Positions 7,926 to 17,233 of a stretch of DNA of 64,000 bases are shown here, piece by piece. The notes under the pieces were generated by a model. It ran no database searches. It saw nothing but the letters and a program-made list of their open reading frames with translations, and was not told the DNA's origin. A program made the translations under genes and the position numbers. How positions within the stretch are numbered: the stretch's first letter is position 1; each line of letters starts with the position of its first letter. This DNA comes from Streptomyces hygroscopicus. Its GTDB lineage: Bacteria > Actinomycetota > Actinomycetes > Streptomycetales > Streptomycetaceae. The stretch is from assembly GCA_002021875.1 (NCBI GenBank), contig CP018627.1:620001-684000 (forward strand), read 5' to 3'.

Positions 7926-8669
7926 ATGCGCATCGGAGAAATCGCCGCGCTGGTCGGAGTCACCTCCCGGACCGTGCGGCATTACCACCACATCGGCCTG
8001 CTGCCCGAGCCCCAGCGCCGGGCCAATGGATACCGTGTCTACAGCCTCAGGGACGCCATCCTGCTGGCCCGGATCCGGCGGCTGACCGAGCTCGGGCTCG
8101 CCCTGGACGAGGTGCGGGACGTCCTCGCGGACGACGCCGGGCGCGAACTGGCCGAAGTGCTGGGCGAGCTGGACGCCGACCTAGCGCGCCAGGAACACGA
8201 GATCCAGCAGCGCCGCAGGGTCCTCAAAGCACTTCTGGAGGGCCCGCTCACGCCGGACGCGCCGCTCTCCCCCGCGCTCATCGAGCTCCTGAAGGGTGCG
8301 CCCGCCACCGCCTCGCCGGCCGCCGCCAAGGACCGCGAGCACCTGATCCTGATGGACGGGATCGTCGGCGGGGAGGCGGTGTACGCGGCGCTGCGGCCAC
8401 TGGCCGAGGACCCCGCCATACTCCCCCTGTACGAGCGGCTGGACGAACTGGACGGGGCCGAGGCGGACGATCCGCGGGTCGCGGCACTGGCCGACGACCT
8501 CGTCGCCGCCGTACCGGACGAGCTACTGGCGGCCATCCCGGTGAACGGCCCGAAGGCGACCGGCTTCGAGCAGGCGCTTCTCGCCGACTACTCGCCCGCT
8601 CAGGCCGAAGTGGTGCGCCGGGTGATGGCGCGGATGACCGCCCGGCTGCACGACAGGAGGGCGTCATGA
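7926..8669 (+). CDS. MerR-family transcriptional regulator
   Basis: A 247-residue regulator. The N-terminal winged helix is a textbook MerR domain ('MRIGEIAALVGVTSRTVRHYHHIGLLPEPQRRANGYRVYSLRD', residues 1-43), followed by the dimerisation helix 'LTELGLALDEVRDVLADDAG'. The ~170-residue C-terminal region is Ala/Leu-rich and resembles the ligand-binding part of TipA-like/multidrug-sensing actinomycete MerR proteins; I do not recognise a ligand. Its own promoter has the MerR spacing. The stop codon overlaps the ATG of the broken gene that follows (ATGA), suggesting former translational coupling. Confidence 0.88.
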   Translation: MRIGEIAALVGVTSRTVRHYHHIGLLPEPQRRANGYRVYSLRDAILLARIRRLTELGLALDEVRDVLADDAGRELAEVLGELDADLARQEHEIQQRRRVLKALLEGPLTPDAPLSPALIELLKGAPATASPAAAKDREHLILMDGIVGGEAVYAALRPLAEDPAILPLYERLDELDGAEADDPRVAALADDLVAAVPDELLAAIPVNGPKATGFEQALLADYSPAQAEVVRRVMARMTARLHDRRAS

Positions 8670-8918
8670 GTCCTCGGATCGCTCGGGCGGCGGATCCGGG
8701 CCCTGCACGGCCCTGACCTTCACCTACACCGGGTCGCCCCGCACACGCTCGACCTCGCGGTGGGCAGCCAGACCACGGTGACGGTGGAGCTGACGGAACC
8801 GGTGACGTACGTGCGACCGCTCGGCGCGGAGGGCTTCGCCCGTACGCTCCGGTTTCACGCGGACGATCCGCGGGAGGCGGTCGCCGCGCTCACCCGGGTC
8901 CGGACGGATGCCGGTTGA
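8666..8918 (+). pseudogene. Frameshifted small gene coupled to merR
   Basis: An ATG overlapping the merR stop opens a frame that ends after 16 codons. The other frame is open to a TGA at 8918 and has a coherent protein-like stretch ('HTLDLAVGSQTTVTVELTEPVTYVRPLG', then 'FHADDPREAVAALTRVRTDAG'), but it begins with a stop and has no plausible start. A shift near 8690-8700 would join the ATG to the long frame, giving a product of about 84 residues. The family is not recognised. It could also be a sequencing error. Confidence 0.4.
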
Positions 8919-8924
8919 GAACCG

Positions 8925-9800
8925 CTAGGCCGACGCGCTGATGAGCTCGTCGGTGACCCACCGTGCGACATCGGCGGGGTAGGGCGCCGCCAGGCCGAGG
9001 ACGATGTGCGAGAAACCGGCGTCGATCGCCTCCGCGATCGCGGCCCGGGTGACACCGGGCTGGTCGTAGGAGACGGACAGGACGATCGAGCGGGTGACCG
9101 AGGCGGGGTCGCGGCCGATCTCGGCGCAGTAGCGGTCCAGCAGCGCGCCGCGGTTGACGGCGTCGGCGATCTCGCCGCCGGGCATGTTCCACACGTCCGC
9201 GTGCTCGGCCACCACGCGCAGCGTCGCGGACGAGCGTCCGCCGATGACGATCGGAGGGTGGGGACGCTGGACGGGCTTGGGGTTGCCGAACGCTCCGGTG
9301 AGCTGGTGATAGGTGCCGTGGAAGTCGAACGGCTTCTCCTCGGTCCATAGCCGCCGGATCACCGTGCAGGCTTCGGCGAGGCTGCCCACGGCGTGCGCGG
9401 TGTCGTGGAAGGGCAGGCCGTGTGCCGCGTACTCACGCCGGGCCAGGGGGTGGCCGGGCCGTGAGCCGACGCCGATGCCGAACTCCAGCCGACCGTCGGA
9501 GACGATGTCGACGGTCGTGGCGATCTTGGCCAGCATCGCGGGCGGCCGGAACCGGTTGCTGGTCACCAGCAGGCCGAGGCGGAGCCGACGGGTGTGGGCG
9601 GCGAGGGCCGTGAGCAGCGTCCAGCCTTCGTAGGCCGGTCCGTCCGGGTCGCCGCCGATCGGCATGAGGTGGTCGAACAGCCATGCGTGCTCGATCTCCG
9701 GGATCGTGTCCGCCTCACGCCAGACCCGCAGGACGTCGTGGTAGTCGACCTGCATGGGGGCGGTCATGATCCCGAAACGGGGCGGGGGCGTGTGTGACAT
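8925..9800 (-). CDS. LLM-class F420-dependent oxidoreductase
   Basis: A 291-residue luciferase-like TIM-barrel protein. Family signatures include 'PRFGIMTAPMQVDYHDVLRVWREAD', 'HAWLFDHLMPIGG', 'TLLTALAAHTRRLRLGLLVTSNRFRPPAMLAKIATTVDIVSDGRLEFGIGVG' and 'PPIVIGGRSSATLRVVAEHADVWNMPGG'. These place it with actinomycete enzymes annotated as TIGR03560-type F420-dependent LLM proteins. The substrate is unknown. The ATG at 9800 is chosen because the family N-terminus begins there; the frame stays open further upstream without homology. It is divergent from the YiaA/B gene across a 362-base region with a long palindrome. Confidence 0.85.
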   Translation of the reverse strand: MSHTPPPRFGIMTAPMQVDYHDVLRVWREADTIPEIEHAWLFDHLMPIGGDPDGPAYEGWTLLTALAAHTRRLRLGLLVTSNRFRPPAMLAKIATTVDIVSDGRLEFGIGVGSRPGHPLARREYAAHGLPFHDTAHAVGSLAEACTVIRRLWTEEKPFDFHGTYHQLTGAFGNPKPVQRPHPPIVIGGRSSATLRVVAEHADVWNMPGGEIADAVNRGALLDRYCAEIGRDPASVTRSIVLSVSYDQPGVTRAAIAEAIDAGFSHIVLGLAAPYPADVARWVTDELISASA

Positions 9801-9954
9801 GGGGCCGTCGGTCCTTTCGGCACCGGCAGCGGCGGCTGGGCGCGCTGCCGAGGTTGAAGCGGAACAGCTTCTGGCCGGCCGACTTCCGGAAGGCTGCGGA
9901 AGCGTGGTGGCCATGCGTGGTGTGGTCGCCGGGTCCCCGCTCTGACAACGTGAG

Positions 9955-10001
9955 CAAGCGGAACCGCGCTCCGGTAACGATACGGAGCGCCGTTCCGCTT
10001 G
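9955..10001. promoter_or_regulatory. Long inverted repeat in divergent promoter region (9801-10162)
   Basis: Arms CAAGCGGAAC-c-GCGCTCCG (9955-9973) and CGGAGCGC-c-GTTCCGCTTG (10083-free; 9983-10001) pair at 18 of 19 positions around a nine-base loop (gtaacgata). Each arm is itself close to a CGGA-N7-TCCG palindrome, so the element may be two adjacent operator sites rather than one hairpin. It is the only structured element I see in the 362 bases between the divergent LLM oxidoreductase and YiaA/B genes. Confidence 0.55.
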
Positions 10002-10162
10002 GCAAGCCCGACGGCGGAAGGAGCGGCGCGGTGAACGACAGCGACAAGGGCGCGGGGCCCGCAGCCCGGCCCAGGCGGGCGGACGACGGCGCCCGATTTC
10101 TGAGTACCTTCTGAGTATCCGGACGGATGCGGGGACCGCCGCATCCGCCGATTCTTGTCCGC

Positions 10163-10450
10163 ATGAGTGAGACACCGGTCAAGCAGCAGAGCACGGCCGC
10201 GTTCTACGGCCAGGCGGTCGCCTCCTTCGCCGTCGCCATGGCCGCCACCGCCGTCGGTATCTTCCAGCTGAGCGCCGACGCCTGGGTGCGCGGCTTCCTG
10301 GCCATCTCCGTGCTCTACCTGGTGACGTCCGCGTTCACCCTGGCCAAGGTGATCCGGGACCGGCAGGAGGCCGGGCAGATCGTCAGCCGGGTCGACCAGG
10401 CGCGGGTGGACAAGCTGCTCGCCGCACACGACCCCTTCGAAAAGCTCTGA
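10163..10450 (+). CDS. YiaA/YiaB two-helix inner membrane protein
   Basis: A 95-residue protein with two hydrophobic segments (about 15-38, 'YGQAVASFAVAMAATAVGIFQL', and 45-65, 'VRGFLAISVLYLVTSAFTLAKVIRD') separated by a short loop. This is the YiaA/YiaB domain arrangement (PF05360). The C-terminal ~25 residues are charged and cytoplasmic-looking. Function of the family is unknown. ATG 10163 is preferred over the ATG twelve codons upstream because the family N-terminus starts with MSETPVKQQSTAAFYGQ. Confidence 0.8.
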   Translation: MSETPVKQQSTAAFYGQAVASFAVAMAATAVGIFQLSADAWVRGFLAISVLYLVTSAFTLAKVIRDRQEAGQIVSRVDQARVDKLLAAHDPFEKL

Positions 10451-10471
10451 ACGCCCTCGGGCCGTCCGCCA

Positions 10472-11146
10472 CTACTCGTCGATGACCAGCCCTTTGGCCT
10501 CGAGCACCTCGGCCAGTCGGCTGACCTCGATCACGCTCTTACCGGCGCGGTAGTCGGCGATATACGCGTCTTCCGCCTCGACACGCGCCTGAGACCTGCC
10601 GATGACGTCCGCCAGGTCTTCGCGGCGCACCACGACGACGCCATCGGCGTCCGCGCGCACCACGTCTCCCGGGCGGACGATCTCGCCACCGATCAGGACG
10701 GGTTCGGCCATCGGGCCGATGGTTTCCTTGACCGTGCCCTTCATGCTGACGCTGTACGAGAACACTGGGAAACCCAGCTCGCGCAGCTCCCGGGTGTCGC
10801 GCACGCCGGTGTCGGTGACGAGGCCACCGAGGCCCTTGGCCACGCAGGCGTTGGCCAGGACGTCGCCGAAGGAGCCCGCCTCCGCGTATTCGCCGGCGGA
10901 GACGACGATGACGTCGCCGGGGCTGGCGTGGGCGATGGCGACCTGGAGCATGATGTTGTCGCGGGGCGCGCAGACCACGGTGAAGGCGGGGCCGCACAGG
11001 GACATCTCGGGGTCGACCGGCTTGATGGTCGAGTCGAGGGCGCCCAGGCGGCCCTGTGCCTCATGGATGGTGGCGGCGGAGTAGCCGCTCAGCTGCTTCA
11101 CCAGGTCCGGATCGGGCCGGTCGAAGGCGGTGTTGACGTGGATCAT
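10472..11146 (-). CDS. RraA/HMG-aldolase-family protein (class II pyruvate aldolase-like)
   Basis: A 224-residue member of the RraA-like fold, annotated as 4-carboxy-4-hydroxy-2-oxoadipate (CHA) / 4-hydroxy-4-methyl-2-oxoglutarate aldolase. The metal/pyruvate-site signature 'GDVLANACVAKGLGGLVTDTGVRDTREL' is present, including the Arg-Asp pair that distinguishes catalytic aldolases. 'GGEIVRPGDVVRADADGVVVVRRED' is the conserved C-terminal strand. Such enzymes cleave 4-hydroxy-2-oxo acids to pyruvate plus a second oxo acid, or decarboxylate oxaloacetate. It is the last gene of the operon with the PxpABC-like genes, SDR and aminotransferase, which suggests it performs the terminal C-C cleavage of that pathway (inference). 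Confidence 0.8.
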   Translation of the reverse strand: MIHVNTAFDRPDPDLVKQLSGYSAATIHEAQGRLGALDSTIKPVDPEMSLCGPAFTVVCAPRDNIMLQVAIAHASPGDVIVVSAGEYAEAGSFGDVLANACVAKGLGGLVTDTGVRDTRELRELGFPVFSYSVSMKGTVKETIGPMAEPVLIGGEIVRPGDVVRADADGVVVVRREDLADVIGRSQARVEAEDAYIADYRAGKSVIEVSRLAEVLEAKGLVIDE

Positions 11147-11182
11147 GTGGGGGTGGCTCCTTCGGGCGGGGTCAGGAGAAAG

Positions 11183-12382
<1,200 letters not shown>

Positions 12383-13126
12383 TCAGTCGGTCCTCCGTTC
12401 GAAGTTGAGCCCGCCCGGGACCTGGAAGGTGGGCAGGATCTCCACATGGCCGATGTTGACGTGGCGCGGCGAGGAGATGGCGAATTCGATGGCGTCGGCG
12501 ATGTCCTCGGGCTTGAGCGACTCATAGCCGTCGTAGTACTTGCGCTGCGCCTCTTCCATGTCGCCGAGGAGCCGGCCGAAGATCTCCGTCTCCACCCGTC
12601 CGGGGCAGATCTCGGTGACGCGGATCCGACGGCCGTATCCGTCCACCCGCAACTGCCGGGAGAGGGTGTGCACGGCCGATTTGGTGGCGTGGTAGATGGT
12701 GTTTCCGCCGAAGTTGTAGACGGCGGCGATGGAGCTGATGTTGACGATGTGGCCGAGGTCCCGTTCCACCATTCCGGGCATGACGAGCCGGACCAGGTGC
12801 AGTACGGCCTGGATGTTGACGGCGATCTGCTCGTCGATGGCGAACTCGTCGGCGGTGAGGATGTTCCCGGTGCGGGACACCCCGGCGTTGTTGACGAGGA
12901 TGTCGGTCTGAAGGCCCTGGAGTTCGGCGGTCAGCGCGGCGGTGTCGGTGATGTCGACGGCGTGCGGGATGCAGCCGGTGCGGCGGGCGAGGTCGTCGAG
13001 CCGCTCGGCGTTGCGGGCGATGGCGTGGACTTCGAGGCCCTGCTTGGCCAGCCGTTCGACGACCTCGGCGCCGATTCCGGTGGAGGCACCGGTCACCAGT
13101 GCGGTCTTGTAGTCGGAAAAGGGCAT
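12383..13126 (-). CDS. Short-chain dehydrogenase/reductase
   Basis: A 247-residue classical SDR. The nucleotide motif is 'ALVTGASTGIGAEVVERLA', followed by 'DILVNNAGVSRTG' and the catalytic set 'ISSIAAVYNFGGNTIYHATKSAVHTLS' with Ser and YxxxK. ATG 13126 (MPFSDYKTALVTG) is chosen because GAGGAG lies 9-10 bases upstream; an in-frame TTG at 13144 overlaps that ribosome site. The C-terminal 'PGRVETEIFGRL' resembles SdfA/YdfG-type hydroxy-amino-acid dehydrogenases, so a 3- or 4-hydroxy acid substrate is plausible. It is in the operon between the transporter and the aminotransferase. Confidence 0.88.
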   Translation of the reverse strand: MPFSDYKTALVTGASTGIGAEVVERLAKQGLEVHAIARNAERLDDLARRTGCIPHAVDITDTAALTAELQGLQTDILVNNAGVSRTGNILTADEFAIDEQIAVNIQAVLHLVRLVMPGMVERDLGHIVNISSIAAVYNFGGNTIYHATKSAVHTLSRQLRVDGYGRRIRVTEICPGRVETEIFGRLLGDMEEAQRKYYDGYESLKPEDIADAIEFAISSPRHVNIGHVEILPTFQVPGGLNFERRTD

Positions 13127-13182
13127 CTGGACTGCGCTCCTCAATCGGTCGGGGAGTTACGGGTGCGGATGCCGGTGCGGAA

Positions 13183-14499
13183 CTATGCGTCGCGCAGCGG
13201 CAGATGTGCCCTGTCGGACACCCGGGATACGGCGATGAGCGTGCCGAGGGCGGTGAGGACCGCGTAGAAGGCGGGCATGTTGACGTTTCCGGTCTGGGCG
13301 ATGAGATAGGTCATCAGCAGCGGCGCGGTGCCGCCGAAGAGCGCCGAGGAGACGTTGTAGCCGAGGCCGTAGGCGGAGTAGCGGACCCGGGTCGGGAAGA
13401 GTTCGACGAGCAGGATGTGGATGACGCCGGTGTGACCCGCGAAGACGACGGCCATGACGCACGCGCCGAGAATCGCGAGCGCCACATTGCCGGTTCCGAT
13501 GAGCAGGTAACAGGGAATGCCCAGGATGGCCATGGCGACCGCGGCGCCCGACAGGACCTTCTTCCGCCCGATGCGGTCGGACAGCTTGCCCATGAACGGA
13601 ATGGCGAGGGAGATGGCCACCAGGCTGGTCGAGGTGACGAGGAGCCCCTGCACCTTGCTGAAGTGCAGCTCGGTGCTCATGAACGTGGGCATGTAGCTGA
13701 ACAGCACGTAGTAGCCGGAGCCGTTCATCAGCGGGATGAACAGGGCGAGCAGCATCGCGCGACGGTGCTCACGGGAGGTGAACGCCTCCTTGAGCGGGTT
13801 CTTCGAGAGGCCGCCCTCTTCCTTCAGCCGGTTGAAGTTCGGCGTGTCGCTGATGCGCTTGCGGATGTAGAGGCCCGCGATACCCAGCGGGACGGCGAGC
13901 AGGAACGGGATCCGCCAGCCCCACGACTCCATGGCGTCCGCCCCGAGGCCGCTGGTCATGCCGGCGGCGATCAGCGTGCCGGTGAGCAGGGAGAGGAACG
14001 AGGCGATCTGGGCGTAGCTGGTGTAGAGCCCGCGCTTGCCCTCAGGGGCGTGCTCGGCGAGGAAGCTCATCGCACCCGACGCCTCGCCGCCGACCGAGAA
14101 GCCCTGGAGCACGCGGAGCAGGATGAGGAGGATGGGGGCCGCGATGCCGATACTCGCGTACGTGGGCAGCATCCCGATCGCCGCGGTCGCGACGCTGATC
14201 AGCAGGATGACGAAGACGAGCATCCGCTGGCGGCCTATGCGGTCGCCGAGGTGGCCGCAGATGATGCCGCCGAGGGGGCGGAAGAAGAACGAGACGGCGT
14301 AGCCGAGGAAGACGAGCTGCACCTGCACCGCGTTGGACGCGTCAGGGAAGAAGACGACTCCCAGGGTGCCCGCCATGAAACCGAAGATGCCGTTGTCATA
14401 CAGCTCGGCGAAGATGCCGACGCATCCCGCCATGGTCACTTTCCGCGCGGTTCTCGGATCGACGGTGTTGGGTACCGGCTGAGCGGCGACGGCGGCCAT
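13183..14499 (-). CDS. MFS transporter, metabolite:H+ symporter (MHS) family
   Basis: A 438-residue, 12-helix transporter. The MHS signatures are clear: 'CVGIFAELYDNGIFGFMAGTLG', 'GYAVSFFFRPLGGIICGHLGDRIGRQRMLV', 'LLRVLQGFSVGGEASGAMSFLAEHAPEGKRGLYTSYAQ' and 'FMGKLSDRIGRKKVL'. MHS proteins (ProP, KgtP, shikimate, citrate) take up organic acids, betaines and imino acids. Its place between the PxpC-like gene (76 bases upstream) and the SDR (56 bases downstream) marks it as the importer for the operon's substrate. The final residues 'RVSDRAHLPLRDA' run to a stop at 13183. Confidence 0.88.
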   Translation of the reverse strand: MAAVAAQPVPNTVDPRTARKVTMAGCVGIFAELYDNGIFGFMAGTLGVVFFPDASNAVQVQLVFLGYAVSFFFRPLGGIICGHLGDRIGRQRMLVFVILLISVATAAIGMLPTYASIGIAAPILLILLRVLQGFSVGGEASGAMSFLAEHAPEGKRGLYTSYAQIASFLSLLTGTLIAAGMTSGLGADAMESWGWRIPFLLAVPLGIAGLYIRKRISDTPNFNRLKEEGGLSKNPLKEAFTSREHRRAMLLALFIPLMNGSGYYVLFSYMPTFMSTELHFSKVQGLLVTSTSLVAISLAIPFMGKLSDRIGRKKVLSGAAVAMAILGIPCYLLIGTGNVALAILGACVMAVVFAGHTGVIHILLVELFPTRVRYSAYGLGYNVSSALFGGTAPLLMTYLIAQTGNVNMPAFYAVLTALGTLIAVSRVSDRAHLPLRDA

Positions 14500-14575
14500 A
14501 ATGTCTCTTTTCTGCAGGCGGGTGTGGCTGGCGGGGACGGAACACTCACAGCTGGGAAGGGACGGGGAGGCGGTC

Positions 14576-15562
14576 TTACGGCGTGGCGGGGGCGGGGATG
14601 CGCAGGGCGTCGAAGGCCGTGCGCACGCGGGCCTTGAGCGCGTGGATGGCCTGTCGCTGGACCCGGTAGGCGCTCACGGCGTCGGCGACCGTGCGGCGCC
14701 GGAACCGGACGGACTGGCCGGGTCTGGCCTGTCCGAGCGCGGACAGACCCGTCGCCGTCACCACGGCGAGCACCGGGTAACCGGCGGTGACGCCGCGGCC
14801 GCGGTGCAGGACGAGCAGTTCGTCACCGGCGGGCACCTCGACCGCGCCGACGGGCACTCCCCGGGAGAGCAGCTCGCCGCTCGCCACCCGCCGTGGTACG
14901 TCGCCGCTCATGCGCAGCCCGATGTGGTTGCTGCGCGGGGTCACGGTGAACGCCGACCGGAACAGCCGCTCGGCGGTGTCGCCGAACTCCTCGAGGTCGG
15001 GCCCGTCGGTCACATCGATCGTCCACGCGTCGCCGAAGCGCGCCACGGGCACGTTCAGCCGGAACAGCGGTATCCGGAACACCGGGTGGTCGATCGGCGG
15101 GCAGGGTGTGCGCAAGGCCAGCTCATCGTCGCCACGCAGGGAGTGTGCGAAGCCCAGGATCGTGTCGGGGGCGCAGCTGCCGAGCAGGTACGGGGTCTCC
15201 ACCGAGCCGAGAATGGCCAGGTAGACCCGCAGGCCCAGCCGTATGCCGGTGATGGCGATGGTCTCCCCGGCGCGTACCGACACGGGCTCCCACTGGTTCC
15301 GCCGGACGCCGCCCACGGTCACTTCGGCGGGCGCGCCGGTCACCGCGATGAGCACATCGGCCGAGGGAGTGCAGCTGAAGTCCAGTGCGGTGACCTCGAT
15401 CAGCGGCGCTCCCTCGTCGTTCCCGGCCAGCACATTGGCGACGCGGGCGGAATGCTGGTCGAGTGCTCCGTTGACCGGCAGTCCGTAGCGGGAGTGGCCG
15501 AAGCGGCCGAGGTCCTGCACGGTGGCGAGACCCGCCCGGTGGACGGTCAGGGTGTCAGCCAT
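14576..15562 (-). CDS. PxpC/KipA-like carboxyltransferase-domain protein (divergent)
   Basis: A 328-residue protein of the biotin-dependent-carboxyltransferase-like / 5-oxoprolinase subunit C family. It begins 'TLTVHRAGLATVQDLGRFGHSRYGLPVNGALDQHSARVANVLAGN', an excellent match to the family N-terminus. Further on, from memory of the family, the usual 'GG-x-D-x-P-x-x-LGSRSTD...GG-x-GR-L' region is altered to 'ILGSVETPYLLGSCAPDTILGFAHSLRGDD', so the active-site loop differs. Canonical PxpABC hydrolyses 5-oxoproline to glutamate with ATP. The gene overlaps pxpB-like by eight bases. Divergent motifs suggest a related lactam substrate rather than 5-oxoproline (inference). Confidence 0.82.
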   Translation of the reverse strand: MADTLTVHRAGLATVQDLGRFGHSRYGLPVNGALDQHSARVANVLAGNDEGAPLIEVTALDFSCTPSADVLIAVTGAPAEVTVGGVRRNQWEPVSVRAGETIAITGIRLGLRVYLAILGSVETPYLLGSCAPDTILGFAHSLRGDDELALRTPCPPIDHPVFRIPLFRLNVPVARFGDAWTIDVTDGPDLEEFGDTAERLFRSAFTVTPRSNHIGLRMSGDVPRRVASGELLSRGVPVGAVEVPAGDELLVLHRGRGVTAGYPVLAVVTATGLSALGQARPGQSVRFRRRTVADAVSAYRVQRQAIHALKARVRTAFDALRIPAPATP

Positions 15563-16265
15563 GGGCAGCCGCCAGAGGGGTGCCGGCGTACTCGTCCCAC
15601 TGCTCGGGGCCGATCGGCACGAACTGGAATGTGTCGCCGGGCCGGTACGGGGCCAGTGGCTCGGCGTCGAGGTCGAGGACGCGCAGCGGCGTACGCCCCA
15701 GCAGCGGCCAGCCGCCGGGTGAGGGCATGGGTGAGATGACGGCCTGCCGTCCGGCCACCGCGATCGAGCCGGGCACGACGCTCGTCCGTGGCGAGGCGAG
15801 CCTCGGGACCGGCTTCGGGAAGGCAGGGCCGTCCATCATCGGGGCCGCCGCCGGGGCTCCGAGGCAGCGGACCGTGAGCGGAGCGGCGGAGTGCAACGCC
15901 ACCACCTCGTGCTCGGTCAGCCCCAACTGCTCGGCGACGACGGGCAGATCGGGGCCGTATTCACCGCCGTACACCACCGGCACCACGAAGCGCCGGGACG
16001 GTGTCGTCAGGAGGGTCCCTTCGCCGAGTCGGTCGGCCTCGTACCGCAGGGCACGCCGTACCGTCGTGTGATCGGTGTGGAAGCAGTCGAACTCGATCAG
16101 CAGCGAGTCGTAGGTGGGCACGATGCCGTACACCCCGCCGGGCCGGGCCGCCTCGAACGCGTCGGCCAGGGCGTGCACGGTCTGCCAGGCGCGGGCGGTG
16201 TCACCCGTCGCCTTGACCACAACGGCCGAATCACCGCAGTCCGCGATCACGATGTCGCCGCCCAT
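15555..16265 (-). CDS. PxpB/KipI-like protein (divergent)
   Basis: A 236-residue allophanate-hydrolase-subunit-1 / 5-oxoprolinase subunit B homologue. The core 'FVVPVVYGGEYGPDLPVVAEQLGLTEHEVVALHSAAPLTVRCLG' and the C-terminal 'SPMPSPGGWPLLGRTPLRVLDLD...YRPGDTFQFVPI' are typical. The normally invariant 'LGFxPGFxYL' loop is replaced by 'LGAPAAAPMMDG', which should change the substrate or partner site. ATG 16265 has GGAG nine bases upstream; the open frame beyond it is low-complexity and rejected. It lies one base after the stop of the PxpA-like gene and overlaps PxpC-like, so the three are co-translated. Confidence 0.82.
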   Translation of the reverse strand: MGGDIVIADCGDSAVVVKATGDTARAWQTVHALADAFEAARPGGVYGIVPTYDSLLIEFDCFHTDHTTVRRALRYEADRLGEGTLLTTPSRRFVVPVVYGGEYGPDLPVVAEQLGLTEHEVVALHSAAPLTVRCLGAPAAAPMMDGPAFPKPVPRLASPRTSVVPGSIAVAGRQAVISPMPSPGGWPLLGRTPLRVLDLDAEPLAPYRPGDTFQFVPIGPEQWDEYAGTPLAAAHG

Positions 16266-16266
16266 C

Positions 16267-17103
16267 TCAGGCGCTCCTGCCGGCCGTGGTGTTGGCGGCC
16301 CTGGTGCCGTCGGCCTCGGCGTTGGCGGCCTTGGCGTCCAGGACGTTTGCCAACGGTGTGATCTGCACGCCGGCGGCGAGGAGTTCGCGGCGTATCCGGT
16401 GCGCGAGTGTGATCGCCCCAGGGGTGTCGCCGTGCAGCAGCACGGTGTCGCATTCGACCGGGAGGTCACGGCCACCGACGCCGCGCACCACCCCTTCGGT
16501 GACCATCCGCACGGTCCGCTCGGCGATCTCCCCCGGGTCGTGGATCACCGCACCCGGTTCGCTCCTGGGCACCAGTGTGCCGTCGTCGCGGTAGGCCCGG
16601 TCGGCGATCCCGACGATGCCGACCCGCAGGCCACGGGCGCGGGCGGCGTCGGCGAGCGCGCCGTCCTGGGCCAGGACGATCAGCGACCGGTCGAGCGACT
16701 CCACGGCCTCGGCCACCGCCTGCGCGTAGTCCGGCCGGGTCGCCACCAGGTTGCCGAGGCGGCCGTGCGGCGCGATATGGCGCACCTGGGTGTTGTGCGC
16801 GGTGGCGAGCGCCCGCAGCGCGCCGATCTGGTACAGCATGTCGGTCCGGACCTCGTCCGGGGTCAGGTCCATCGCACGGCGGCCGAACCCGACGAGATCG
16901 GGAAAGCTGGGGTGTGCGCCCACGGCGACGCCGCGCCGGACACAGTGGCGGACGGTCGCGTCCATGATCCGAGGGTCTCCGGCGTGGAATCCGCACGCGA
17001 TGTTCGCCGATGTCAGCACGTCCAGCAGTGCTTCGTCGTCACCCATGGTGTAGGCGCCGAACCCCTCGCCCAGATCTGCAACGAGATCGACCATGTACGT
17101 CAT
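16267..17103 (-). CDS. PxpA/LamB-YcsF family protein (divergent)
   Basis: A 278-residue LamB/YcsF protein, homologous to 5-oxoprolinase subunit A. Conserved segments include 'DLGEGFGAYTMGDDEALLDVLTSANIACGFHAGDPRIMDATV' and 'GVAVGAHPSFPDLVGFGRRAMDLTPDEVRTDMLYQIGALRALA'. The canonical 'NCDLGE' start is 'VADLGEG' and the 'VKPHGALYN' motif is 'IAPHGRLGN', losing the usual Lys and Tyr. ATG 17103 (MTYMVDLV) has GGAGGA five bases upstream. It is the first gene of the seven-gene operon and divergent from a LysR regulator. The metal/phosphate-like TIM barrel should still act on a cyclic amide; the exact substrate is open. Confidence 0.84.
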   Translation of the reverse strand: MTYMVDLVADLGEGFGAYTMGDDEALLDVLTSANIACGFHAGDPRIMDATVRHCVRRGVAVGAHPSFPDLVGFGRRAMDLTPDEVRTDMLYQIGALRALATAHNTQVRHIAPHGRLGNLVATRPDYAQAVAEAVESLDRSLIVLAQDGALADAARARGLRVGIVGIADRAYRDDGTLVPRSEPGAVIHDPGEIAERTVRMVTEGVVRGVGGRDLPVECDTVLLHGDTPGAITLAHRIRRELLAAGVQITPLANVLDAKAANAEADGTRAANTTAGRSA

Positions 17104-17218
17104 GACGTCCTCCAAACAAAGGAAAAAAGCGACGTCGTCACTTCTTCGATTTCGGGTCCGGCCCGGAATCCGAGTTTCGGTGAACCTAATCCCGTTGTCG
17201 GGTGGCGGCAAATAGGCG

Positions 17219-17233
17219 TTACGTGTGACGTAA
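17219..17233. promoter_or_regulatory. LysR-type operator candidate between lysR and the PxpA-like operon
   Basis: TTACGTGTGACGTAA: perfect six-base arms around three bases, with the T-N11-A pattern of LysR-type regulators. It lies 116 bases upstream of the PxpA-like ATG and 93 bases upstream of the divergent lysR ATG. Confidence 0.6.
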
